64,000 nucleotides of DNA from Acetobacter tropicalis (GCF_001580915.1 NZ_LHZQ01000217.1:20940-84939), one strand, 5' to 3'; positions 29,399 through 38,951 are shown, numbered from the stretch's first letter. Notes: a model not told the origin generated them from the letters alone. Translations and numbers: made by a program.

Positions 29399-30355
29399 AT
29401 GTCCGCTTTTACCCGCCTTTGGCAACGTGCCCCCCTGTGGCGCACGGTTCTGATTTCCACCGGTGCATGCGGCATTTTTTCTGTGCTGTTTCCCGCCCCC
29501 TGGCTGACGACCCGCCTGCCCTACTACCAGACGGTAACGGACAAGGTTGGCCACATGCTTGGCCGAAGCTCCGCCGCGCAGACCAACAATGCCGAAGGGG
29601 AAGGACGCCGCATGGTTTCCCAACCTCCGCTGGATGCGCAGTTTGAAGGCGTGATTCCTTTTGCCGGGCGTCAACTTCCGCTCCCGGCTGGCAAATGGCA
29701 CCCTGTTTTAAACTATCAGGATGATGTTTCGCATGGGGAGATTCTGACCTCCATTTTCGTGCGGTCAGAACGCGGTGTGGTCACGGGCTTCATCATCGCG
29801 CAGGCCACCACACAATCCCTCCCCTCTTCTGACACCCAGATGTTGCAGGATATGTGCCATAGCGGCTTCAACTTTACAGTTGGGGACCTGCCGCAAGATG
29901 GCACCCACACGGAATGCTGGCTGACCTCCCCCATACGGGTGGTGAACAACCTGTTCCTCACTTCCAATCAGGCCTTGCAGGGCCTGCTGAGCAGCCCGCT
30001 GTTCATTCCGCCCGCATTGCAGCGGCTTGGCATGATGGGCTTTGACCTTCCCCCCATTCTGGTGGATGCGGGATGGACCCATATTGAGAAAAGCAAGTCT
30101 GGCACCGGAGTCGATTTTGCGACCATCCACACGCTGCTCAGCCCGGCGGAAGCAGGGCAACGTGCCGTGCCGGGTGCTCCGGAAGACTGGTCCCGCGCGG
30201 GCATGAACAATTCCCCCATGGTGGCGGATTTTGTGAAACGAAGCGATACGTGGCTGAAAAACTGGCTGCCTTACCTGCGCAAAGGGTACAACAGCACCCT
30301 GGAAGGCGGCCCACTCCCCGCTGCCGCAGCCACGGACCCCGGTTTCCACGGTTAA
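29399..30355 (+). CDS. Hypothetical exported/membrane protein, third gene of the AAA+ cluster
   Basis: 318 residues, not recognised. One N-terminal hydrophobic segment (TVLISTGACGIFSVLFPAPWL, about 16-36) acts as an anchor or uncleaved signal; the rest is soluble and probably periplasmic. Two cysteines (CHSGFNF and TECWL) about 22 residues apart may form a disulfide. Trp-rich segments near the end (DTWLKNWLPYLRKGYN) stand out. It follows the AAA+ gene after about 70 bases on the same strand, so they probably form one transcription unit. Confidence 0.75.
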   Translation: MSAFTRLWQRAPLWRTVLISTGACGIFSVLFPAPWLTTRLPYYQTVTDKVGHMLGRSSAAQTNNAEGEGRRMVSQPPLDAQFEGVIPFAGRQLPLPAGKWHPVLNYQDDVSHGEILTSIFVRSERGVVTGFIIAQATTQSLPSSDTQMLQDMCHSGFNFTVGDLPQDGTHTECWLTSPIRVVNNLFLTSNQALQGLLSSPLFIPPALQRLGMMGFDLPPILVDAGWTHIEKSKSGTGVDFATIHTLLSPAEAGQRAVPGAPEDWSRAGMNNSPMVADFVKRSDTWLKNWLPYLRKGYNSTLEGGPLPAAAATDPGFHG

Positions 30356-30864
30356 GACCTGCGTTCTTACCGTGTGACCTGATGCAGGTGCAGGTTGCCG
30401 GGAAGAACGTTTCTCCCCGCGAAATCAAAGCCTCGGTCATGAAGAAGAGAAGCGCGTGATGTTGGGGGCAGCCTCCTAGCGTCTGCTCTCCTCTGCGTCA
30501 CGGAAGAAATTCCGCAACGGGAGGGATCATCTCCCGCCCCTCCGACACCCCCGCACCAAAAACGCACTCACTGTCGTTGGGCGCAAAATGCCCCACTCTT
30601 GCACAAGCAGACAGTCAGAAGACGCTTTTGCTACCTTCACGCTCGCGCGCCAAAAAGCTGGCGAGGATTTTGTGAGACCGAGACGCGGCTTGAAGAGTCT
30701 GAAAATCTAGGCCGTGAGGAATTAGTGACGCAGGAAAGCTGGAGTCTGAAGCCTACAAACAAGACGCCCCAGTGATGAAAGAACGTGGGACAAAAACCCA
30801 CGCTTTTCGGCACCAACAAAAGGTGCGGCAAATTACCCCACCAGATTTTTCAAGCACTCTCTCT
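30356..30864. other. Unexplained intergenic stretch between convergent genes
   Basis: 509 bases after the AAA+ cluster and before the 3' end of the LysR gene. Only short open frames without recognisable content are present. GGGAGGGATCATCTCCCGCCCC at about 30521-30541 can form a short hairpin (GGGAG/CTCCC), and GAAAAGC-type complementarity around 30790-30815 (GTGGGACAAAAACCCAC) gives another. The middle (about 30600-30780) could be a decayed gene, but I cannot identify one. Confidence 0.35.
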
Positions 30865-31770
30865 TCAGGATTTAGGCGTTTCCCTCAAGACATCGGAGGA
30901 AACCTCAATCAGGAAATCAAGCACCGTACGCGTCCGCAGTGGCAGGGTGCGCGGACCTGTATGCACTGCGTAGAACGGCAGAGAGGGAATGTTCCAATCT
31001 GCAAACAGGCGTACCAACTTACCCTCTTCTACGGCTTCCCGCACCAGGAACTCTGGCAGCAGGCCAATGCCGATGCTGGCGGAAACAGCATAGAAAACGG
31101 CCTCACTACTGTTGGCCCGGAACACCGTTGAGGGCGCGATAACGCTTTCTTCTTCTTCCCGATAAAAATGCCAGTCATTCCGGCCACCGCCATAGTTGTA
31201 AACAATGGCAGGATATTCTGGCAGGTCACGCGGATGTTCTGGGGTGCCGCACCGTTTCAGGCAGTCCGGAGAAACAACCAGCCATTTGCGCACCACGCCC
31301 AGCTTGCGGGCAATCAGGGAGCCTTCGGCAATTTCCCCTACGCGCACGGCCAGATCCAGCCCTTCTTCCACCAGATCTCCAAACGAGTCGCGCATCACGA
31401 TCTCGACTGAAAGATCAGGATGACGCTCCAGCAACTCCCCCAGTCGTCTGGTCAGATAGAGGCCAAACGCCGTGGTCACCCCCAACCGCACCAAACCGGA
31501 GACAGATGCACGCCGTCGCCCCAGAACGGTTTCAGCCGTTTCCAGAATTTCCAGAACTTCATAGGCATGGGGCAGAAGGCTGCGGCCGTCTTCTGTCATC
31601 ATCAGGCTGCGCGTGGTGCGGGCAAACAGCGTGGTGCCGTAATGCGCTTCCAGCAAGGCGATATGCCGTGAAATAGTGGGCTGACTGACACCTGTCTCAC
31701 GCGAGACAGCCGAAAAAGAGCCTGTGGCCGCCACGCGGACAAAGCTGTGAAGAGCAGAAAGAAGGTCCAT
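30865..31770 (-). CDS. LysR-family transcriptional regulator
   Basis: About 301 residues from the ATG at 31770; a GTG five codons upstream is also open. The N-terminal winged helix-turn-helix (about 1-60) has LHSFVRVAATGSFSAVSRETGVSQPTISRHIALLEAHYGTTLFARTTR. The substrate-binding domain follows, with LDLAVRVGEIAEGSLIARKLGVVRKWLVVSP, typical of the AaeR/CrgA-like group often regulating oxidoreductases or efflux. No divergent target gene abuts it; the neighbours on both sides point the other way or lie over 450 bases off, so its target is unknown. Confidence 0.88.
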   Translation of the reverse strand: MDLLSALHSFVRVAATGSFSAVSRETGVSQPTISRHIALLEAHYGTTLFARTTRSLMMTEDGRSLLPHAYEVLEILETAETVLGRRRASVSGLVRLGVTTAFGLYLTRRLGELLERHPDLSVEIVMRDSFGDLVEEGLDLAVRVGEIAEGSLIARKLGVVRKWLVVSPDCLKRCGTPEHPRDLPEYPAIVYNYGGGRNDWHFYREEEESVIAPSTVFRANSSEAVFYAVSASIGIGLLPEFLVREAVEEGKLVRLFADWNIPSLPFYAVHTGPRTLPLRTRTVLDFLIEVSSDVLRETPKS

Positions 31771-32232
31771 CAGGTTCCGGAACACATGTGCTGAGACGCT
31801 GAAACGCCCTGCCCTGCCTTTTCAGCAGACCGCTTGGTACGGTTCCGGGCACCGCACCGCACAGACCACCGTCAGACCCGGCTAGAGTATAGCTGTAATC
31901 ATACGACTATCGTATTTATATCTGACTCATACTTATTTTATACACAATTGACGGGAGCACTCTTCCGCCATGCCTCAGGCGCATTTGATGTGCCAACGCC
32001 TTGCTGCTTCCAGCCCCACAAGAGGGCCGTTGCCAAGTCTGGTAGGCCGGGCGGGCGGGATTTTTGACAGCAACATGCACCGTTTTTTGCCGCCCGCAGG
32101 CCCCAGCACCGTGCCCTTGGTCTTGGTCTTGGTCTTGGTCTTGGTCTTGGTAGCTGAAAGCCCTGCTGTTCAATCTCACAACTGCCTTGCCAGCCTCACG
32201 CGCTGATCTTTCACACCTTCTTGGCGGTAGCC
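31771..32232. other. Intergenic region upstream of the LysR gene
   Basis: About 460 bases between the ABC permease stop and the LysR start, both on the minus strand. It is A/T-rich at 31890-31950, a likely place for the LysR promoter, and holds the hexanucleotide repeat at 32116-32151. An 87-codon minus-strand frame crosses the repeat as (Asp-Gln)n, but its remaining sequence looks random and I do not call it a gene. Confidence 0.4.
32116..32151. repeat. Hexanucleotide tandem repeat (CTTGGT), six copies
   Basis: Six perfect CTTGGT units in tandem between the amino-acid transporter and the LysR gene. The period is a multiple of three, so slippage would not shift a frame. It would encode Leu-Val or Asp-Gln repeats if translated, but no convincing gene covers it. 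Confidence 0.95.
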
Positions 32233-33789
32233 TTAGCGGTGGCGTGTGTGAGGCTGCGCCAGTTTCTTTTCCGCCATCCGGGCCAAACGCACAAACGGCA
32301 GCCCCAGCAGCAGATAGGCACCCCCCACCATCAAACCCGTGCCAAAATAGTCAAAATAGGTGGAAGACAGGCGAATATAGGTCTGGGTGAGTTCTGTGAG
32401 CGTAATCACGCTGACCAGCGATGAGTCTTTCAGCAGAGAAATGAAATCATTGGTCATGACAGGCATCACCAGCCGGAACGCCTGAGGCACAACCACAAAC
32501 CGCAACGCCTGAATATGCGTCATGTTCAGGGCCAGCGCGGCTTCCATCTGGCCACGAGCCACGGATTGCAGGCCCGCACGATAGTTCTCGGCCTCATAGG
32601 CTGCGTAGTTAAGCCCCAGCCCCATCACCCCGGCCAGAAACGGGCCAAGATTGATACCAAACTGCGGCAGGCCATAGAAAATGAACAAAATCTGGATCAG
32701 CAGTGGCGTGCCACGGACTATTTCCACATACAGCCCGGCGAGAGACGCCATCCACGGTGCGCCATACAAACGCAGCAGAGCCAGTGACAACCCAAGAGCC
32801 ACCGCCAACACCATGGCACACAAGGAAACGGCAAGGGTAAGAACAGCCCCTTTGGCCAGCAAAGGCAGAAACCCGACGTAACGCCGCAACCGTTCCGTCC
32901 AGCCAGCGCCGCCCTGTTGCGCCGCAACATAGGACTGCCACTCGGTAGGGGCGATATCAGGTGTGGAAAAATCCTGCGCGAACTGCGCCATTTCAGGCGT
33001 CCACAAATTCCAGCGTGCCAGAATGGTGTGCAGGCTGCCATCCTTGAGCATGGCGGCCAGAGCCGTGTTGACCTGTTCCCGCAGCGCCGCGTTCTGGCCT
33101 TTGGCAAAAGCAATGCCGTAAGCCACGCGCCCAATGGGTTCGCCCGTTATCTGCAAGGCGGGATTGGTTGCGCCGTAATACTGGGCAATGGGGCCATCAA
33201 TCAGGATGGCCTCTGTGCGGCCATTCACAAGATCCATGAACACATTGGTTTCTTCATCATAGGTGCGCACATGCACTTTGGGATGCCCGGCCAGAATCCG
33301 CTCTGCCTGCGTGGCCTTGATGGTACCCACCACGTGCCCATCCAGATCCTCCAGCCGGGAGAATTGCGGGCCATTCCTGCGCACCACAATCCGCTCGGAT
33401 GTCACGTAATAGGGGGTGCTGAAATCTATGCCTTCGGCATGCTCCGGTGTGATCTCGATCCCGCAGATCACCATGGCGTACAGGCCGCGTTGCAGGCCGG
33501 GAATCAGGCCATCCCAGTCATTCTGAACGAACGCCAGATCCCGGCCCATATGGCGGCCCAGTTCCTGCATCAGTTCATATTCATACCCCGTAAGGCGTGA
33601 CTGATCTTTCAGGTCATGAAAAGTGTAGGGCACATCTGCCGAGGCATCAGCCGCCCACCGCAAAGGTTCGGCCGCAAACCCCGCCTTTGGCGCGGACAGA
33701 CCAAAAGCCGCTACCAACGCCAACACTGCAAGAAGCCCAGACCGAACCATGACAAACCGTGACAGAAAATGCCGCAGGCCGTGCTTCAC
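32233..33789 (-). CDS. Fused amino-acid ABC receptor-permease
   Basis: 518 residues in two parts. A signal/anchor is followed by a periplasmic family-3 solute-binding domain (about 40-270: YTFHDLKDQSRLTGYEYELMQELGRHMGRDL, IEITPEHAEGIDFSTPYY). A HisM/GlnP-type permease follows (about 300-515) with EIVRGTPLLIQILFIFYGLPQFG, the EAA-loop analogue YRAGLQSVARGQMEAALALNMT and FISLLKDSSLVSVITLTELTQ. The fusion tethers the receptor to the importer, as seen in some GlnPQ proteins. The GTG start overlaps the ATPase stop (GTGA). Substrate is likely a polar amino acid. Confidence 0.92.
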   Translation of the reverse strand: MKHGLRHFLSRFVMVRSGLLAVLALVAAFGLSAPKAGFAAEPLRWAADASADVPYTFHDLKDQSRLTGYEYELMQELGRHMGRDLAFVQNDWDGLIPGLQRGLYAMVICGIEITPEHAEGIDFSTPYYVTSERIVVRRNGPQFSRLEDLDGHVVGTIKATQAERILAGHPKVHVRTYDEETNVFMDLVNGRTEAILIDGPIAQYYGATNPALQITGEPIGRVAYGIAFAKGQNAALREQVNTALAAMLKDGSLHTILARWNLWTPEMAQFAQDFSTPDIAPTEWQSYVAAQQGGAGWTERLRRYVGFLPLLAKGAVLTLAVSLCAMVLAVALGLSLALLRLYGAPWMASLAGLYVEIVRGTPLLIQILFIFYGLPQFGINLGPFLAGVMGLGLNYAAYEAENYRAGLQSVARGQMEAALALNMTHIQALRFVVVPQAFRLVMPVMTNDFISLLKDSSLVSVITLTELTQTYIRLSSTYFDYFGTGLMVGGAYLLLGLPFVRLARMAEKKLAQPHTRHR

Positions 33790-34535
33790 AAAACTGTCCT
33801 TAAAAAACGTCGGGTGCGCTCATCCACAGGATTCACGCACAGGGTTTCCGGTGGTCCGGCCTCTATAATGTGTCCACCATCCATGTAAACAATGATATCA
33901 GACGCCACCTGGGCAAAACGCATGTCATGCGTGACCACAATCTGGGTCATGCCCTCATTGTCCAGCGTGCGCATCACGCCCAGCACTTCCTCCGCCACCA
34001 GCGGGTCCAGTGCGGATGTGGGTTCATCATACAGCATGATCTCCGGCCGCATGGCCAAGGCGCGGGCAATGGCCGCGCGCTGCTGCTGCCCGCCGGAGAG
34101 AGAAAGAGGATAACGCTGCGCCACCTTGCCCAGCCCCACCTTTTCCAGCAGGGCCATGGCCTCATCCCGTTCTTCCACGCCGCCTTCGCCCTTCACCACG
34201 CGCGGGGCCAGCAGAACGTTATCCAAAACCGTAAGGTGCGGGAAAAGATTAAAGCTCTGAAACACCATGCCCACATGGGTGCGCAGCTTATGGGCCATAT
34301 GCTCGTCAGCACGCCGCCAGGGGCCACCTTGGCGTTCTATCGTAACGCCCATGGCGGTTACGGTCCCGCTATCCGGTATTTCCAGAAAATTCAGACACCG
34401 CAGGAATGTTGATTTCCCGCAGCCGGATGGGCCGATCACTGAGATCAACTCCCCCTTGCGCACTTCAAGGGAGACACCGCTCAGAATTGCCCCTTCTCCA
34501 AAGCTTTTGTGCACATTCAGCGCACTTAGAACGAT
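33786..34535 (-). CDS. Polar amino-acid ABC transporter ATP-binding protein (GlnQ-like)
   Basis: ABC ATPase partner of the fused receptor-permease. Walker A is GPSGCGKST, signature LSGGQQQRAAIARALA, Walker B MLYDEPTSALDP and switch VTHDMRFA. The first canonical codon, GTG at 34514, gives 242 residues but cuts into the conserved first strand. The open frame before it encodes IVLSALNVHKSFG, aligning with the usual MIxxxNVxKxFG start. No ATG, GTG or TTG lies in frame upstream before an in-frame stop inside the acnA 3' end. An ATC at 34535 aligns with the expected first methionine, so I draw the gene from there (249 residues). An acnA terminator lies just upstream. Confidence 0.85.
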   Translation of the reverse strand: MVLSALNVHKSFGEGAILSGVSLEVRKGELISVIGPSGCGKSTFLRCLNFLEIPDSGTVTAMGVTIERQGGPWRRADEHMAHKLRTHVGMVFQSFNLFPHLTVLDNVLLAPRVVKGEGGVEERDEAMALLEKVGLGKVAQRYPLSLSGGQQQRAAIARALAMRPEIMLYDEPTSALDPLVAEEVLGVMRTLDNEGMTQIVVTHDMRFAQVASDIIVYMDGGHIIEAGPPETLCVNPVDERTRRFLRTVL

Positions 34536-34552
34536 GGGGTCTTCTTCAACGC

Positions 34553-34582
34553 AAAAAGCCGACCCGGTGTAATCCGGGTCGG
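34553..34582 (-). terminator. Rho-independent terminator of acnA
   Basis: On the minus strand CCGACCCGG and CCGGGTCGG form a nine-pair stem around a six-base loop and are followed by a five-T run. It sits about 30 bases past the acnA stop and directly before the GlnQ-like gene, so that gene probably needs its own start of transcription or read-through. Confidence 0.9.
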
Positions 34583-34614
34583 CAATGTCGTGTCCGCTAG
34601 GAACAAAACGGTTA

Positions 34615-37308
34615 TCAGGCAGCTTTGGTCATCCCACGCAACACATACTGAAGGATGCCACCATGCCGGTAATACTCAACTTCGTCCAGTGTATCGACAC
34701 GGCAAAGAAGCGGAACATCCTGCTTGGAACCATCAGCACGCGTAATGGTCATGGTCACATCCATGCGCGGCGTGATTTTTTCCAGCCCCGTGATGGTGAT
34801 GGTTTCATCACCCTTCAGGTTCAGGGTCTTGCGGGTTGTGCCTTCCTTGAACAGCAGCGGCAGAACGCCCATGCCCACAAGGTTGGAACGGTGAATACGT
34901 TCAAAGCTTTCAGCAATGACTGCCTTGATCCCCAGCAGCAGGGTGCCTTTGGCAGCCCAGTCACGGGAGGACCCCATGCCGTATTCCTTGCCACCAAAGA
35001 CCACAAGCGGAACGCCTTCCTTCTTGTATTCCATGGCGACATCGTAAATGAAGCCTTCCTTGCCATCAGGATAGTGCTTGGAAAGCCCCCCTTCCGTGCC
35101 CGGCAGCATCTCATTCTTGATGCGGATGTTGGCAAAGGTGCCACGCACCATCACACGGTCATTCCCGCGGCGAGAGCCGTAGGAGTTGAAGTCACGTGGT
35201 TCCACACCATGCTCGATCAGATAACGCCCGGCAGGGGAGTCCTTCTTGATCGCACCGGCAGGTGAGATGTGGTCAGTCGTGATGTTGTCACCCAGCAGGG
35301 CCAGAATACGGGCGTTTTCAATGCCACCACGCGGCTTGGGTTCCGGTGTGATGTCCTTGAAGTACGGCGGATCCTGAACATAGGTGGATTTTGCATCCCA
35401 CGCGTAGGTTTCAGACCCGGTGGCAACCTTCAGGTCCTGCCATTCCTTCGTGCCCTTAGACACATGCTTGTAGCGCTTGATGAACTCTTCACGGTTGATG
35501 GAAGAACCGATCAGGTCAGCAATTTCCTTGTTGGAAGGCCAGACATCTTTCAGATAGACCGGCTTGCCATCCTTGGAGGTGCCCAGAGGTTCGGTCGTGA
35601 TATCCTTCCGCATGGTGCCCAGAATGGAGTAGGCAACCACCAGCGGCGGGCTGGCAAGATAGTTTGCCCGCACGTTCGGAGAGATACGGCCTTCAAAGTT
35701 ACGGTTGCCGGACAGCACGGAAACAGCAACCAAGTTGTTGTTTTCAATGGCATCCACAATGTGCGGCGGCAGCGGACCGGAGTTACCGATACAGGTTGTG
35801 CAGCCATACCCGACCGTGTTGAAGCCCAGTGCATCCAGATCTTCAGACAGCTTGGAACGGTCCAGATAATCGGTCACGACCTGAGAGCCGGGAGCCAGTG
35901 AGGTCTTGACCCAGGGTTTGGGTTTCAGGCCCAGAGCACGCGCCTTGCGGGCCACCAGACCAGCCGCAATCAGCACCGCCGGGTTGGAGGTGTTGGTGCA
36001 GGAGGTAATGGCGGCGATCACAATATCGCCCTGACCGATTTCATAGTTGGTGCCAGCAACCGGAACCCTCTTGTTGGCATCGTTCGCGGGAACGCCAAGG
36101 GAAGAGGTCAGTTCTTTTTCAAACGCGGTCTTGGCTTCCGTCAGAACAACGCGGTCCTGCGGGCGCTTCGGACCGGAGATTGACGGCACAACCGTGCTCA
36201 GATCCAGTTCCAGAACATCCGTAAACACAGGTTCCGGGGTTTCAGCGGTGCGGAACATTTCCTGCGCCCGCAGATATTCTTCGGTCAGCTTGATGCGGTG
36301 TTCATCACGGCCGGTTTCACGCAGGAAGTCCAGCGTCAGGGCATCAACCGGGAAGAAGCCGCAGGTTGCGCCATATTCCGGAGCCATGTTGGCAATGGTT
36401 GCGCGGTCAGCCACCGGCAGGTGATCAAGAGCAGGACCAAAGAATTCAACAAACTTACCCACAACGCCCTTTTTACGGAGCATCTGGGTCACGGTCAGCA
36501 CCAGATCGGTCGCCGTGGCGCCTTCAGGCAGTTTGCCAGTCAGTTTAAAACCGATCACATCAGGGATCAGCATGGCAATGGGCTGGCCCAGCATTGCGGC
36601 TTCAGCCTCAATCCCGCCAACACCCCAGCCCAGAACGCCCAGACCGTTGATCATGGTGGTGTGGCTGTCTGTGCCGTAAAGCGAATCGGGGTAGACGTAA
36701 TCCTTGCCACCCACGTTGGCTGTCCAGGCAACCTGGGCAATGTATTCCAGGTTCACCTGATGGCAGATGCCGGTATCAGGCGGCACAACGGAGAAGTTTT
36801 CAAACGCTTCCTGGCCCCAGCGCAGGAAGGCGTAGCGTTCGCCATTGCGTTCGAACTCAAGCGTGATGTTTTTCTGCAGCGCATCCTGCGAACCGTAAAC
36901 ATCCACCATAACGGAATGGTCGATCACCAGATTGACGGGAACCAACGGGTTCACCTTCTGGGGGTCGCCTTTCAGCTTCACAATGCCGTCGCGCATGGCG
37001 GCCAGATCAACCACCGCAGGAACACCCGTGAAATCCTGCATCAGAATGCGAGAAGGCTTGAACGGCACTTCCTTGGTGCTGCTTCCCTTTGGCAGCCAGC
37101 CTGCAATGGCCTTGGCGTCATCCACATTGTAGGAACGACCGTCTTCAAAGCGCAGGATGTTTTCCAGCAGAACCTTCAGTGAAACAGGCAGACGGCTGAC
37201 ATCGCCGATTGTTTTTGCTGCTTCAGGAATGGAAAAATAATGATAGGCCTTACCGTCTACTGTCAGTGTACGGCCTGTTTTCAGTGAGTCATGCCCAACC
37301 GTCTTCAT
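34615..37308 (-). CDS. acnA: Aconitate hydratase A
   Basis: 897-residue cytoplasmic TCA enzyme converting citrate to isocitrate. The [4Fe-4S] ligands are Cys437 (TSCTNTSN), Cys503 and Cys506 ([13 protein letters not shown]). Other conserved segments are [37 protein letters not shown] and the swivel-domain [18 protein letters not shown]. Aconitase is known to support acetic acid resistance in acetic acid bacteria; that link is knowledge of the group, not visible in the sequence. It is divergent from ccmA and ends at a strong terminator. Confidence 0.96.
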   Translation of the reverse strand: MKTVGHDSLKTGRTLTVDGKAYHYFSIPEAAKTIGDVSRLPVSLKVLLENILRFEDGRSYNVDDAKAIAGWLPKGSSTKEVPFKPSRILMQDFTGVPAVVDLAAMRDGIVKLKGDPQKVNPLVPVNLVIDHSVMVDVYGSQDALQKNITLEFERNGERYAFLRWGQEAFENFSVVPPDTGICHQVNLEYIAQVAWTANVGGKDYVYPDSLYGTDSHTTMINGLGVLGWGVGGIEAEAAMLGQPIAMLIPDVIGFKLTGKLPEGATATDLVLTVTQMLRKKGVVGKFVEFFGPALDHLPVADRATIANMAPEYGATCGFFPVDALTLDFLRETGRDEHRIKLTEEYLRAQEMFRTAETPEPVFTDVLELDLSTVVPSISGPKRPQDRVVLTEAKTAFEKELTSSLGVPANDANKRVPVAGTNYEIGQGDIVIAAITSCTNTSNPAVLIAAGLVARKARALGLKPKPWVKTSLAPGSQVVTDYLDRSKLSEDLDALGFNTVGYGCTTCIGNSGPLPPHIVDAIENNNLVAVSVLSGNRNFEGRISPNVRANYLASPPLVVAYSILGTMRKDITTEPLGTSKDGKPVYLKDVWPSNKEIADLIGSSINREEFIKRYKHVSKGTKEWQDLKVATGSETYAWDAKSTYVQDPPYFKDITPEPKPRGGIENARILALLGDNITTDHISPAGAIKKDSPAGRYLIEHGVEPRDFNSYGSRRGNDRVMVRGTFANIRIKNEMLPGTEGGLSKHYPDGKEGFIYDVAMEYKKEGVPLVVFGGKEYGMGSSRDWAAKGTLLLGIKAVIAESFERIHRSNLVGMGVLPLLFKEGTTRKTLNLKGDETITITGLEKITPRMDVTMTITRADGSKQDVPLLCRVDTLDEVEYYRHGGILQYVLRGMTKAA

Positions 37309-37540
37309 AATACCCTATCTCCCCTATCACAGCCCATGGCTGGTGATACGTTCCGGAAGTCGGCGCACCGCCTGACGCGGTGCCAGTGTGCTCACCCGCT
37401 CTTCCGGGTGGCCGACTTGATATCCCGTTGGCAGTAGAACATACCGGCAGTCTGATAAGGCACAAGCCGAGGCCCGACCACGAGAACGCGAGCACACCGG
37501 CTTTGGCGGGTTTTGATAGGTAACATTAAGGAGAAGTCCG

Positions 37541-38281
37541 ATCTCCGAGAGGTTTTTTGCAGGAAAGGGGCCACATCTTGCCGCCCCTTCCCCCTCCGGC
37601 ACACCACGGCTTGTAGCAGAGTCTCTCTCGGTTTTCCGGGGAGACCGGCTGGTGCTGGATGATGTCAGCCTGAGTTTGGATGCTGGCGAGGCCATGCTGC
37701 TTACCGGCCCCAACGGGGCAGGCAAATCCACCCTGCTGCGTGTGCTGGCAGGCCTGCGCCGCCCGGATGGTGGCGCCCTGCTGTGGGACGGCGTGCCCAT
37801 TGCGGAAGACCGCACCGCCCACGCCACCCGCGTTGCCTATCTTGGCCATCAGGACGCCCTGAAACCCAGCCTGAGTGTTGTGGAGAATCTGCATCTGTTT
37901 GCCCGTGCAGGCGGCGGCGACATGACGGCAGCACTCAAAGCTGTTGACCTTCTGCCGCTGGCTGATTTACCGGCCCGCCTGCTTTCCGCCGGGCAGAAGC
38001 GGCGTGCGGCCCTTGCCCGCGTGCTGCTGGCTCAGGCTCCCCTGTGGCTATTGGATGAACCCAGCCTGGGGCTGGATGCCAACGCCATTGTGCTGCTGGG
38101 CGAAGCCATTGCCCGGCACCGCGCTGCTGGCGGCGTGGTAATAGCCACAACCCATGTGCCGCTGCCCCTTGAAGACGTGCGCCATCTTGCCCTGCCCGGC
38201 GCGCCGGACCCAGCGGACAGATGGTGGGATGAGCAGTCGTCCGCCCTCTCTTCCTCTGATCACGAAGGAGCCAGCGCATGA
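37541..38281 (+). CDS. ccmA: Haem exporter ATP-binding protein CcmA
   Basis: ABC ATPase of the CcmABCDE cytochrome c maturation system. Walker A is TGPNGAGKST, signature LSAGQKRRAALARVLL, Walker B LWLLDEPSLGLD and switch ATTHVPL. The first canonical start, GTG at 37652, would delete the conserved first strand (LVAESLSVFRGDRLVL, comparable to LEARELxxxRDERTLF in other CcmA). Between an in-frame TAG at 37517 and that GTG there is no ATG, GTG or TTG. An ATC at 37541 sits seven bases after AAGGAG and opens a full-length 246-residue product, so I place the start there tentatively. It overlaps ccmB. Confidence 0.88.
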   Translation: MSERFFAGKGPHLAAPSPSGTPRLVAESLSVFRGDRLVLDDVSLSLDAGEAMLLTGPNGAGKSTLLRVLAGLRRPDGGALLWDGVPIAEDRTAHATRVAYLGHQDALKPSLSVVENLHLFARAGGGDMTAALKAVDLLPLADLPARLLSAGQKRRAALARVLLAQAPLWLLDEPSLGLDANAIVLLGEAIARHRAAGGVVIATTHVPLPLEDVRHLALPGAPDPADRWWDEQSSALSSSDHEGASA

Positions 38282-38946
38282 TGAGCCTGTTCTGGGCCGT
38301 GGTCTTCCGGGACCTTCGGCTGGCACTGCGTCATGGGGCCGATACGTTGGGGGCAGTGCTGTTCTTTATTCTGACAGGCACCCTCTTTCCACTTGCGCTT
38401 GGACCATCGCCTGATCTGCTGCGCCATATGGCCCCCGGCATTATCTGGGTCTGCGCACTGCTGGCCGCCCTTCTGCCGCTGGACCGTCTGTTTGGCGCGG
38501 AACTGGAAGATGGCTCGCTTGACCAACTTCTGCTGCTGGGTCTGCCGCCCGCGCTGGTGGCGCTGGCCAAGATAACCGCCCACTGGCTGACAACCGGCCT
38601 CCCCCTGCTGATTGCCGCCGTTCCGCTGGCCATCATGCTGGGTCTCCCCACGGCCACACTGCCTATTCTGCTGGCAGGCTTGCTGCTGGGCTCCATGGTC
38701 TTGTCTCTGGTCGGCGGCATGGGCGCATCCATTGTGCTGGGCGCGCGCCGCGGGGGCGTTCTGCTGCCGCTTCTGGTGCTGCCCCTCATAACCCCGGCCC
38801 TGATTTTTGGGGCCGCCGCTATTGACGCTGCGCGCACTGGCCTGCCTTGGGGGCCTGATCTGGAACTGCTCGGCGCTTTCCTGGCTGGCGCTTTGCCTCT
38901 CTGCCCACTTGCAGCCGGAGCCGGATTACGCGCTGCGGTGGAATAA
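38278..38946 (+). CDS. ccmB: Haem exporter permease CcmB
   Basis: 222-residue protein with six hydrophobic helices. VVFRDLRLALRHGADTLGAVLFFILTGTLFPLALGP opens it, PGIIWVCALLAALLPLDRLFGAELEDGSLDQLLLLGLPP is the CcmB signature, and LLLPLLVLPLITPALIFGAAAI is near the end. With CcmA it forms part of the machinery loading haem on CcmE for periplasmic cytochrome c. The ATG overlaps the ccmA stop. No ccmC follows; a terminator does, so the rest of the ccm genes are elsewhere. Confidence 0.93.
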   Translation: MMSLFWAVVFRDLRLALRHGADTLGAVLFFILTGTLFPLALGPSPDLLRHMAPGIIWVCALLAALLPLDRLFGAELEDGSLDQLLLLGLPPALVALAKITAHWLTTGLPLLIAAVPLAIMLGLPTATLPILLAGLLLGSMVLSLVGGMGASIVLGARRGGVLLPLLVLPLITPALIFGAAAIDAARTGLPWGPDLELLGAFLAGALPLCPLAAGAGLRAAVE

Positions 38947-38951
38947 CCGAC

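Noticed and set aside
31916..32179. 87-codon frame with an Asp-Gln repeat
   Set aside because: The repeat is just the hexanucleotide array read in frame; the rest has no protein-like features and no good ribosome site.
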